From assembly GCA_903921785.1 (NCBI GenBank), contig CAIXRH010000230.1:1-36148 (forward strand): 36,148 nucleotides of DNA. Direction: 5' to 3'. The notes beneath the pieces were generated by a model. That model worked only from the letters and a program-made list of their open reading frames with translations. It was not told the origin of the DNA and ran no database searches. The first letter of the stretch is position 1. The number at the start of each line of letters is the position of its first letter. Source of the DNA: an uncultured Pseudomonadota bacterium (lineage in GTDB: Bacteria; Myxococcota_A; UBA796; SXON01). The position numbers and the translations under genes are program-made. Below are positions 1 to 7,791 of this stretch, in pieces.

Positions 1-1
1 G

Positions 2-118
2 ACGCTCGAGCTGGCCGGGCTCCCCACGGAGTCGCTGGAAGAACACTTCGTGAAGGGGCGCGGGAGCCCGGTGCGGATGCGGCGGATCGGCGCGCCGGAA
101 GCGCCCGTGCCGGTCTGA
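2..118 (+). CDS. C-terminal fragment of an unidentified protein
   Basis: The frame is open from the window edge to a TGA at 116-118 and gives the last 38 residues of a protein, ending RIGAPEAPVPV. Its amphipathic ELAGLPTESLEEHF stretch and strong G/C third positions look like real coding. The fragment is too short to assign a family, and I see no diagnostic motif. It runs convergently toward the glycosidase gene that ends at 225, with a GC-rich hairpin between the two stops. Confidence 0.5.
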   Translation, partial: TLELAGLPTESLEEHFVKGRGSPVRMRRIGAPEAPVPV

Positions 119-155
119 ACGATCGGGGGTTGTCCGGGCTGATCCTCATGGGGCA

Positions 156-174
156 GGGGGCCCCCGGGGCCCCC
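156..174. terminator. GC hairpin between convergent genes
   Basis: GGGGGCC at 156-162 pairs with GGCCCCC at 168-174 around a 5-nt loop. It lies between a plus-strand stop at 118 and a minus-strand stop at 225, so it could end transcription from both sides. No T tract follows, so intrinsic termination is not proven. Confidence 0.4.
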
Positions 175-224
175 CGCTACGCCCCCCGGGCTCGGGCTCG
201 GCGGGCATCGGGACCGCCGCGGCG

Positions 225-2078
225 TCAGCGCTCCAGGACCAGCACCACCGCGCTGCCGGGCGGGAGGTCGAGGGTCCACGGGGCGGCGCCGGAGGGGAGC
301 ACGGCGGGGTCGTCGCGCGTCCAGCGCAGCCAGACGTCGCCAAGCTGCGGGGACCAGGCGGGCGCGGCGTTGGCGGGGAGGGTGACCCGGAGGGAGCGGG
401 TGCCGGCCGGGAACGCGGGGACCTCGACCTGGTGGCGGTTCCACCCCGGGGCGGTGAGCGCCTCGGTCTGCGCGGGGGTCTCCCAGGCGGCGCCGTCCAC
501 GGACGACTCCACCCGTACGGAGACCGGGGCCGCCCCGTTCCACGACCACGCGACGATCCGGGCGGAGGTGAGGGCGCCGCCGGGCGTCCAGGTCATCGCG
601 GCGTCGTGGTCCGCGGTGCGGAAGGCGCGGTGGCCGTCGTCTGCGAAGTAGGCGGCGTTGGTGGTGTCAAGGTCGAGGGCGGCGTCGGGGGTGGCCTGCG
701 CGAGGTCGTAGAGCTCGTCGCGGAGGAGCTGGTCCGAGGTGGCAAAACCGCGGGCTTCACGGAGTGTCCACCCGCCGGTGACCCCCACCGTGCGCTGGAG
801 CCGGTCGGCCCCGTCGTTGACCACCAGCACCGCGCCGCGCGTCGCCCCGAGCACCGCGACCGCCGGGACGTCCGCCGCGGCTGGGCGGACCGTGCCGCCA
901 TCCGCGGGCAGGGCGGTGGTGAAGGCGGCGAGGGCCTCGTGGAAGCGGCGGGGCTCGCCGTCCGCGCCGAGCATGCCCCAGCGGCTGCATTCCCACGACT
1001 GGTCCGCGGCCTCCCAGAACGAGATCGCGTCCGCGCCGGCGGTGAGCGCCACGGCCACGTGCGCGAGCACGCGGATGGCGTAGCCGTCGGACTCGGCCGC
1101 GGCGCCGCAGCCGCTGTTGTCGGGAGTGTCGTAGGTGGCGCCGTCGAAGACCGTGTCCTTGCTCCCCATCTCGGTGGCGAAGATCGGCTTGGTGGCGTCC
1201 CGCGCCTCCACCTGCTCCACGAAGATCTGCCAGCGTTCTTCGAGGAAGAGGTGCCCTTCGCCAGCCTCCGCGTAGTCGTCCCAGGTGTGGACGGACCAGC
1301 CGTCGAGGCTGGCCACCGCTTCGTCGGAGAGGGTGGGCACCCACAGCGGCGGGTCGGTCCAGCCGCCGAGCACGGCGAGCCCGGGGCCGAGGAGCTGGAG
1401 GTCCGGGAGCCCGGCGGCGTCGAGGTCGGCGCGGGTCTGCACCACCAGATCGCTGTAGTCTTCGGGCGGGATGTAGCTGTTCCAGTCGCCGTCGGGCTCG
1501 TTGGCCAGCTCGATCCAGGTCGGGTGAACGCCCTGGTCGTCGAGCCAGCGGTAGAGCGCGGCGGTCATCGCGGCGAAGTCATCCACCCGATCGGCGCGGA
1601 GCACCCCGCCCGCCTCCCAGGCCGGCGGCGCCTCCCACTGGTGGGCGATCCACCGGAGGCCGCGGGCGTCGGTGAGGGCCTGGGTGACGAGGAGATCGTC
1701 GACGAAGGTCGGCGCAGCGTCGAGGGCGTGGGCGTCCATCCAGGCGTCCCACTCGGCGGCGGTCGCGTCCACCGGCAGGTGCACCGCGGAGGAGCCCAGG
1801 TTGGCGTTGAGCGCGATCCGGACGATCCGGGCGTCCAACGCGTCGAGCGCGGGGGTCCACGCGGTGTCGCCCGCCCAGACCTGCGCGCCGACGCCGAGGA
1901 GCGGCGGCGGGGCGGCGGTGCCATCGAAGAGCAGGTCCGCGGTGAGCGTGCCGGAGTCTCCGGAGTCGGCGCTGTCGGACGTGTCGCCCGTCTCGCCCGA
2001 GTCAGCGGTGTCCTCCGCCGCGACGCCGGTGTCGGAGCCGGTCGGCGTCGTCGCGGTGCAGGCCAGGAGGAGGAGCAT
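225..2078 (-). CDS. Clan-A glycoside hydrolase lipoprotein
   Basis: This is a 617-residue predicted surface lipoprotein. The signal peptide is only MLLLLAC, with Cys7 as the lipid site, followed by an Asp/Ser/Thr/Gly linker to about residue 45. Residues 60-400 look like a (beta/alpha)8 glycosidase: IELANEP places a likely acid/base Glu194, and IFATEMGS places a likely nucleophile Glu303, as in GH5/30/39-type clan-A enzymes. WSVHTWDDY (about 261) and ISFWEA are further active-site-like strands. About 470-590 resembles a galactose-binding-type beta-sandwich. The substrate cannot be read; GH39- or GH30-like xylosidase or glucanase activity is possible. The ATG start is firm, because an in-frame TAG lies three codons upstream. 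The gene begins 9 nt after the stop of the preceding membrane-protein gene, so the two are probably co-transcribed. Confidence 0.75.
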   Translation of the reverse strand: MLLLLACTATTPTGSDTGVAAEDTADSGETGDTSDSADSGDSGTLTADLLFDGTAAPPPLLGVGAQVWAGDTAWTPALDALDARIVRIALNANLGSSAVHLPVDATAAEWDAWMDAHALDAAPTFVDDLLVTQALTDARGLRWIAHQWEAPPAWEAGGVLRADRVDDFAAMTAALYRWLDDQGVHPTWIELANEPDGDWNSYIPPEDYSDLVVQTRADLDAAGLPDLQLLGPGLAVLGGWTDPPLWVPTLSDEAVASLDGWSVHTWDDYAEAGEGHLFLEERWQIFVEQVEARDATKPIFATEMGSKDTVFDGATYDTPDNSGCGAAAESDGYAIRVLAHVAVALTAGADAISFWEAADQSWECSRWGMLGADGEPRRFHEALAAFTTALPADGGTVRPAAADVPAVAVLGATRGAVLVVNDGADRLQRTVGVTGGWTLREARGFATSDQLLRDELYDLAQATPDAALDLDTTNAAYFADDGHRAFRTADHDAAMTWTPGGALTSARIVAWSWNGAAPVSVRVESSVDGAAWETPAQTEALTAPGWNRHQVEVPAFPAGTRSLRVTLPANAAPAWSPQLGDVWLRWTRDDPAVLPSGAAPWTLDLPPGSAVVLVLER

Positions 2079-2087
2079 CGGGGCCGA

Positions 2088-3263
2088 CTAGGTGTACTGG
2101 TGCCCGCCGCCGTGCGGATCGTCGGGGTGGGGGGCGCTCTTGAAGATCATCCGCACGATGAACCCGAGGGCCGCGAGGAGGAGCAACCCCGGGATCAGCA
2201 CCGTGGGGTGGGTGCGGTCGTAGGTGAGGCGGTGGAAGAGGAGCGCGCCGAAGGGCGCGTTCGGCGTGGCCTCGGGGGTGAGCTTGAAGGTGCCCACCGC
2301 GGCCCGCGCCGCCTCGCCGAGCGCCGCGTCGTCCGCGCCGCGGCCGCTCACCCACACCGTCTGCATACCCTGGGCCGTGGCGAGGCCGCCGGTCCACAGG
2401 CCCTCGTTGCCGTGGAAGAGGATCGCCACGTCCTCGCCGCGCGCGACCCGCTCCGGGGGCGCGAGGGTCGCGGCGCTCTTGCCGAAGAGGCGCTGCCCAT
2501 AGAGGGTGGCTTCGTCGTCGAAGCTGTTGCCGTCGAGGATGCCGCCCGAGCCGAGGTCGGGGCAGGCGAGGAGGATGTCGGCCTCGCCTCCCACCCGGGG
2601 GCGGATCGCCGGGGTGCACTCCTTCGGGTCCTTCGCGGCGGTCTTTCCGAACAGCGGCGCCACGTACGCGGCCTCCGAGGGCAGCGGCGTGCGCCAGCCC
2701 GCCGGGAGCGCGAGGGAGCCGGCCTTGGTCTTGAGCTCTTCGGTGCCGGCGAGGTTGGCGGCCGGCTTGTCGATCTGGACCTTGCCGAGGAGGGTCTCCA
2801 GGGCGTCGAGCCCCTTCTGCCGCGTCTGGGCGGTCGAGAGCGTGGCCACCTGGGCGATGAGCCCGTCCGTCGGGAAGGCGGCGGCCGCGTACGCGCCCTT
2901 GATGCCGGCGCCGGTGGTCAGCGAGAGCTGCGCGCGCACCCGCTTCGCGCCGGCGACCTCCTCCACCTTCACCGAGTCGATCGTGACGTCGGTGGCGTGT
3001 TCTTCTTCTTCGAGCTTCGCCTTCCATGCGTCGGCGAGGGCCTTGGCCGTGGTGTCGTCGAGCGTGAGCTGGTAGGACGTGCTCCAGGCGCTGGCGAAGA
3101 CGGTGTTGTCCCCGTTGTGCCCCTTGAAGTCGTAGTCCGACCAGCGGGACATGTGCCAGCCCGGCGCCACGAGGGTGTAGCCGGAGTCGGGGAGGGCGTA
3201 GCGGCCGTCGGCCGGCTCGTCACCCGCAAAAGCCAGGCACGTCGCGAGCAGGAGGGAGAACAT
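2088..3263 (-). CDS. Exported single-pass membrane protein, function unknown
   Basis: A 391-residue protein with an N-terminal signal peptide (MFSLLLATCLAFAG; the LATC is a poor lipobox, so signal peptidase I cleavage after AFA is likelier). A large extracytoplasmic region contains paired cysteines such as ECTPAI and LLACPD. One hydrophobic helix, about residues 343-365 (LIPGLLLLAALGFIVRM), is followed by a short His-rich tail, HPDDPHGGGHQYT. I recognise no family. Type I topology with a cytoplasmic His-rich tail is inferred. GAGGAG lies 4 nt before the ATG. It is the gene upstream of the glycosidase lipoprotein and may be its operon partner. The MFS gene stops 65 nt upstream of it. Confidence 0.6.
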   Translation of the reverse strand: MFSLLLATCLAFAGDEPADGRYALPDSGYTLVAPGWHMSRWSDYDFKGHNGDNTVFASAWSTSYQLTLDDTTAKALADAWKAKLEEEEHATDVTIDSVKVEEVAGAKRVRAQLSLTTGAGIKGAYAAAAFPTDGLIAQVATLSTAQTRQKGLDALETLLGKVQIDKPAANLAGTEELKTKAGSLALPAGWRTPLPSEAAYVAPLFGKTAAKDPKECTPAIRPRVGGEADILLACPDLGSGGILDGNSFDDEATLYGQRLFGKSAATLAPPERVARGEDVAILFHGNEGLWTGGLATAQGMQTVWVSGRGADDAALGEAARAAVGTFKLTPEATPNAPFGALLFHRLTYDRTHPTVLIPGLLLLAALGFIVRMIFKSAPHPDDPHGGGHQYT

Positions 3264-3280
3264 GGGGCTCCTCGGGGAGC
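3264..3280 (-). promoter_or_regulatory. Shine-Dalgarno inside a small hairpin
   Basis: On the minus strand GCTCC (3280-3276) and GGAGC (3271-3267) can pair around a CCGA loop. The GAGGAG ribosome site of the gene starting at 3263 lies within this hairpin, so initiation could depend on translation coming from the upstream MFS gene. This is inferred from sequence only. Confidence 0.3.
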
Positions 3281-3328
3281 GCGCACGTAGTGCCCGGGCG
3301 GGGCGTCAGCAAGCGGTCCTCACCCTCC

Positions 3329-4491
3329 CTACACAGTCGCCGCCGCTCGCCTCCCCGCGAACACCGACAACGCCGCCGCCACCAGAAGCACCGCCCCCGC
3401 CGCGACAAAGGGCATGGACGGCTTCCACTCGAAGAGGAAGCCCCCCATGATCGGGCCGGCGGCGCGGGCGAGCGCGCTCATGGACTGGTTCGCGCCGAGG
3501 ATCTCGCCCTGCTTGTCCGCCGGGGCGCCGCGGCTGATGAGGCTCTGCAGCGCCGGGGAGACGATGCCCTGGCCGAAGGCGATGAGCGCGAAGCAGCCGG
3601 AAAGGCGGGCGCCGAGCGGGGCGAACGGCATGAGTGCCACCCCGATCGCGGTGAAGACGAGGCCGATCGGGATGAGCGGCGCCTCGCCGAAGCGCTTGAC
3701 CAGGCGGCTGATGAGCCCGCCTTGCACGATCGCGCCGACCACCCCGATGATGCCGAAGAGCCGACCGACCTCTTCGGGCTTCAGGCCGTGGGCGTGCTTC
3801 GCGAAGAGGGTGAACGTGCTCTCCATGCCGGCGAAGGCGAGGATGAACACGAAGGTGGTCACGATCGCGAGGCCCACGCGCTTGTTGGCCATCGCCTCCA
3901 GGAGCGCGAGCGGGTTGATGGGGCGCCGCTCGGAGTGGCCGCCGGGGCGGCGCGTCTCCGGGAGCATGACGATCCCGAGGAGGAAGTTCACCAGGGAGAG
4001 CCCGGCCGCGACCCAGATCGGCACGGTGAGGCCCCACTTCGCGAGCTCGCCGCCGAGGAACGGCCCGAGGGTGAAGCCGATGCCGAAGCCGGCGCCGATG
4101 AGCCCCATGCCCTTGGCGCGGGTCTCGGGCGTGGTGAGGTCGGCCATGCACGCCTGGGCGATGGCGATGTTCGCGGTGAACACCCCGTGCAAGGTGCGGA
4201 AGACGAAGAGCATGAGCAGCGACTGCGCCGAGGCGAACCCCGCGAGCATGACCGCCGTCATGAAGATGGACGCGAGCAGGAGCGGGCGGCGGCCGAAGCG
4301 GTCGGACGCCTGGCCCCAGAGCGGCGCCGCGAAGAACTGCGCCACCGAGTAGCAGGTCATCAACCCGGTGACCTCCACCGCCGACGCCCCGAAGGACTCG
4401 GCGTAGAAGGTCAAGAGCGGGATGACGAGGCCGAACCCCAGCAGGTCGAGGACGACCGTGAGGAAGATGACGAGCATCGGGCGACGGGACA

Positions 4492-4492
<1 letters not shown>
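3329..4492 (-). CDS. MFS drug exporter, TetA-like (DHA1)
   Basis: A 387-residue major facilitator with about 12 hydrophobic segments. The motif A loop between TM2 and TM3 reads GQASDRFGRRP. The N-terminal VVLDLLGFGLVIPLL and the central LIGAGFGIGFTLGPFLGG (antiporter-type motif C region) match the TCR/TetA branch of proton-coupled exporters. Substrate is not predictable; tetracycline resistance should not be assumed. I start at the ATG at 4492-4490, whose A is the last base of the upstream phosphatase stop (TGATG). A GTG directly before it is an alternative. The overlap implies translational coupling with the phosphatase. Confidence 0.85.
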
Positions 4493-5265
<773 letters not shown>

Positions 5266-5298
5266 GGTCGGTCCGAGAGGGGCGCCGCCTAACCCGGC

Positions 5299-5328
5299 CC
5301 TCGGCTCCCGAGGACGTGGGAGCCGGGG
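5299..5328 (-). terminator. Stem-loop after FG-GAP gene
   Basis: Positions 5299-5309 pair with 5318-5328 in an 11-bp stem with one G-T wobble and an 8-nt loop. It lies 46 nt past the FG-GAP gene stop (minus strand) and before the phosphatase start, so it probably insulates the two. There is no U tract. Confidence 0.5.
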
Positions 5329-5373
5329 CTCGCGGTCAACTCCGGTCACACGACGGTCACTGCGGCCCGCCGC

Positions 5374-6732
5374 TCACTGCGAGCGGCTGCGCTGACGCAC
5401 GAGGAGCACCAGCTCCGCGAAGCCGTCCCCGTCGAGGTCTCCGGCGACGAAGGAGCGGCCGGCGCGCAGGAACGCCCGGTCGGCGGAGAAGCTCCAGCCC
5501 GCGACGCTGGCCCCCACGGTCCCGGAGGTCGCCCCCAGGCCGGTGAAGGCGTACACGCCGCCGACCTCGAGGGTGCCGTCCGGCGCGTCTTGTCCGGGCG
5601 CGCCGACGACGACCTCGTCCAGGCCATCGCCATCGAGGTCCGCGCACGCCACCTCGGCGCCGAAGCGTCCCCCCGGGGCTTCCCCACGGACGGTGAGTGT
5701 GGGCGTGGCGCCGTCCACCAGCGCGTCGCGACCCGGGAAGATGTACACCGCACCGTCGCCGCCTTCGGCCTCCGGCGCGCCCACCACCAGGTCTGCGCGC
5801 CCCGCGCTCACGGCGCTCCGGAGCGTGCACGTCGCGACCGCCGCGCCGAACGACTCCGCCGCGCCCGCGCTGCTGCTGCCGACGGCGTGCGCCCGTACCG
5901 TCACCTCCGGCGTGCCCGCCGCAACGCCCGCGGCGGTGTAGACCCGCACCACCCCCTCGCCGAGCCCGTCCCCGGCGCCTCTGGCGAAGGGCACACCGAC
6001 GACGAGGTCGGCGTTGGAGTCGCCGGTGAGGTCGTGGGTACAGGAGAGCGCGTCGCCGAAGCCTTCGTTGGCCTCCACACCGTTGATCGGCGCGCGGGCC
6101 GCGGCGTCGCCCGCGGCGGCGTCTACCGGGATCACGTAGACGCGCCCCCGTGGCGGGACGGACGCGAGGGCCACGGGGTCCCCCGCGCTGTCCACCAGCT
6201 CCGTGGGGTCGACCTCGAAAGGCGCGCTGGCCGCCACCTCGTGCACGCCGTCGCCGTCGAGGTCCGCGCACCCGGCGAGGGCGCTCCCGAGCCGGCCCTG
6301 GCTGATCGTCCCGTCGAAGCGCGCACTGCCGCCGACGCGCAGCAAAGCGCCTGCCGCCGCGAGCTCGGGCCCGGCGTTGGCCTCCGGGGCCGCCACGAAA
6401 ACCGTGGTGCCCTCGGCCGCGACGGCCCCCCCGAACCGCTCGGTGAGGTTGCCCGACGCGAGGACTTCCCCGCCTGCGGCGTCGTTGCCGTCGAGCACGT
6501 AGCGTCGGACCTCCCCCGCCGCCGGCACCCCGGCGATCACCGCGCCTTCTCCCACCGCCAGCGCCCAGTCGTGCCCGTCGGCCGTCGCCCCTTCCACGAC
6601 CACGGCGCCGTCGCGCGGGTCGTAGGCGCCGGGCGCGAGGGTGGCGCCGTCGAAACGGACGAGGTCGGCCGAAGGAAAGCTGGCGCCCGCTTCGTTGGCG
6701 ACGCAGGCGGCGAGGGCGGCGAACATCCACAC
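5374..6732 (-). CDS. FG-GAP repeat (beta-propeller) lipoprotein
   Basis: A predicted surface lipoprotein of about 452 residues. Integrin-alpha-type FG-GAP repeats are visible as ADLDGDGVHEVAASAPF, HDLTGDSNADLVVGVPFA, ADLDGDGLDEVVVGAPGQ and GDLDGDGFAELVLLV; these Asp-rich loops usually bind calcium. Less clear blades precede them. The start is taken as GTG at 6732 (MWMFAALAAC, lipid Cys10). ATG at 6726 gives an even shorter signal peptide. The open frame runs to 6885, but its extra residues are Arg/Pro-rich. A TACGCT box sits exactly 6 nt before the GTG and there is no Shine-Dalgarno, so the mRNA may be leaderless. It is divergent from the small lipoprotein and AEC carrier. Role inferred as adhesion or matrix scaffold. 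Confidence 0.75.
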   Translation of the reverse strand: MWMFAALAACVANEAGASFPSADLVRFDGATLAPGAYDPRDGAVVVEGATADGHDWALAVGEGAVIAGVPAAGEVRRYVLDGNDAAGGEVLASGNLTERFGGAVAAEGTTVFVAAPEANAGPELAAAGALLRVGGSARFDGTISQGRLGSALAGCADLDGDGVHEVAASAPFEVDPTELVDSAGDPVALASVPPRGRVYVIPVDAAAGDAAARAPINGVEANEGFGDALSCTHDLTGDSNADLVVGVPFARGAGDGLGEGVVRVYTAAGVAAGTPEVTVRAHAVGSSSAGAAESFGAAVATCTLRSAVSAGRADLVVGAPEAEGGDGAVYIFPGRDALVDGATPTLTVRGEAPGGRFGAEVACADLDGDGLDEVVVGAPGQDAPDGTLEVGGVYAFTGLGATSGTVGASVAGWSFSADRAFLRAGRSFVAGDLDGDGFAELVLLVRQRSRSQ

Positions 6733-6738
6733 GCGCAG

Positions 6739-6744
6739 AGCGTA
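6739..6744 (-). promoter_or_regulatory. Putative -10 box, leaderless FG-GAP gene
   Basis: On the minus strand TACGCT is followed by 6 nt and then GTG TGG ATG. A start of transcription 6-7 nt after a -10 box would fall on the start codon. No convincing -35 hexamer is visible. Confidence 0.35.
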
Positions 6745-6829
6745 GCGCGCTGGGGGGCCACCATCCGGCCTGCGACGGGGCGCAGCACGGCTGGCGCTGC
6801 CGCCGGGAGCGCGCGATAGGCGCCCGGTG

Positions 6830-6919
6830 ATGCTCCTCGGCCTCCTCGCCGCCTGCGCCACGAGGCCGTCGTCGGCCCCCGACACCGGCGCGCTGACCGG
6901 CCCCCGGCCCCCCCGATGA
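6830..6919 (+). CDS. Very small predicted lipoprotein (29 residues)
   Basis: ATG at 6830 opens a 29-codon frame that reads MLLGLLAAC and then ATRPSSAPDTG, ending PRPPR with TGA at 6917-6919. A hydrophobic run, an LAAC lipobox (Cys9) and a PDTG linker copy the N-termini of the larger lipoproteins in this window. The stop overlaps the ATG of the AEC carrier (ATGA), which suggests translational coupling. It may be a real tiny lipoprotein, a leader peptide for the carrier, or the remnant of a longer lipoprotein. A GTG codon lies directly upstream in frame. No Shine-Dalgarno is evident. Confidence 0.45.
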   Translation: MLLGLLAACATRPSSAPDTGALTGPRPPR

Positions 6920-7788
6920 GCGCCCTGCTCCTCGTGGCCCTCTGCCTCGGCGCGGGCGTGGTGGCCCGGCGGTTCCTCGAGCCGGCGGCGCTCTCCGGCT
7001 ACGTGCTCTACGTCGCCCTACCGGCGTTGGCGGTGGGGAAGCTCCACCAGCTCGGGAGCGTGCCCTGGCTCGGGGTCGGCTGTGTGTGGCTGGTCTTCGG
7101 CGGGGCGTGGGGCGGCTACACGCTCGCCGGCCGCGCCTTCGGCCTCTCCCGCGCCACGGTGGCATGCCTCGTCTTGCTCACCGGCCTCTGCAACACCTCC
7201 TTCCTCGGCTTTCCGCTCCTCGAGGCCCTGGTCGGTCCCCAGGCGATCCCGCTCGCCCTGCCGCTGGACCAGCTCGGCTCCTTCCTCCTCACCTGCACCC
7301 TCGCCCCGCTCGTCGTCGCCCACGCCCGCGGCGCCGGGCTCGAGCTGCGCGCGCCGCTGGGTGCGATCCTCCGGTTCCCCGGCTTCTGGGCGATGCTCCT
7401 CGGCCTCGCCCTGCGCGGCGTCGCGGTGCCCGAGGCGATCGACGGCGCGCTGGACCGCATCGGCGCCACCCTCTCGCCGGTGGCCCTCGTGGCCGTGGGG
7501 GCGCAGCTCGCCTGGCCGCGCGCCCGGGACGCCGGGCTGGTTGCGGTCGGGCTCGGCTACAAGCTGCTGATCGCCCCCGCGCTGGTGCTCGGCGTGCTCA
7601 TGCTCGCCGAGCAGCCGCACGACGCGACCTTCCGGGTGACGCTCCTGGAGTGCGCGATGGCCCCGATGGTGACGGGCGCCATGCTCGCCGTGCGCGCCGA
7701 CCTCCGCCCCGACCTCGCGCAAACGCTCCTCGCGGTGGGGATGCCGCTCTCGCTGGCGACGGTCTGGGCGTGGGCCCAGCTCGGATAA
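6916..7788 (+). CDS. AEC-family (auxin efflux carrier type) transporter
   Basis: A 290-residue integral membrane protein with about 10 hydrophobic segments. CNTSFLGFPLLEALVG (residues about 94-109) matches the NTGFLG-type signature of bacterial AEC permeases, and the C-terminal half carries CAMAPMVTGAMLA. Family members export or exchange organic acids such as malate or malonate; the substrate here is unknown. Its ATG overlaps the stop of the 29-codon lipoprotein. Its TAA is 3 bp from the convergent stop of the MopE/FG-GAP gene, leaving no room for a separate terminator. Confidence 0.82.
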   Translation: MSALLLVALCLGAGVVARRFLEPAALSGYVLYVALPALAVGKLHQLGSVPWLGVGCVWLVFGGAWGGYTLAGRAFGLSRATVACLVLLTGLCNTSFLGFPLLEALVGPQAIPLALPLDQLGSFLLTCTLAPLVVAHARGAGLELRAPLGAILRFPGFWAMLLGLALRGVAVPEAIDGALDRIGATLSPVALVAVGAQLAWPRARDAGLVAVGLGYKLLIAPALVLGVLMLAEQPHDATFRVTLLECAMAPMVTGAMLAVRADLRPDLAQTLLAVGMPLSLATVWAWAQLG

Positions 7789-7791
7789 TCC

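Noticed and set aside
432-3290. 952-codon plus-strand open frame
   Set aside because: It is antisense to the glycosidase and membrane-protein genes, whose motifs and signal peptides are clear; its translation is Arg/Gly/Val-rich without motifs, a usual high-GC shadow.
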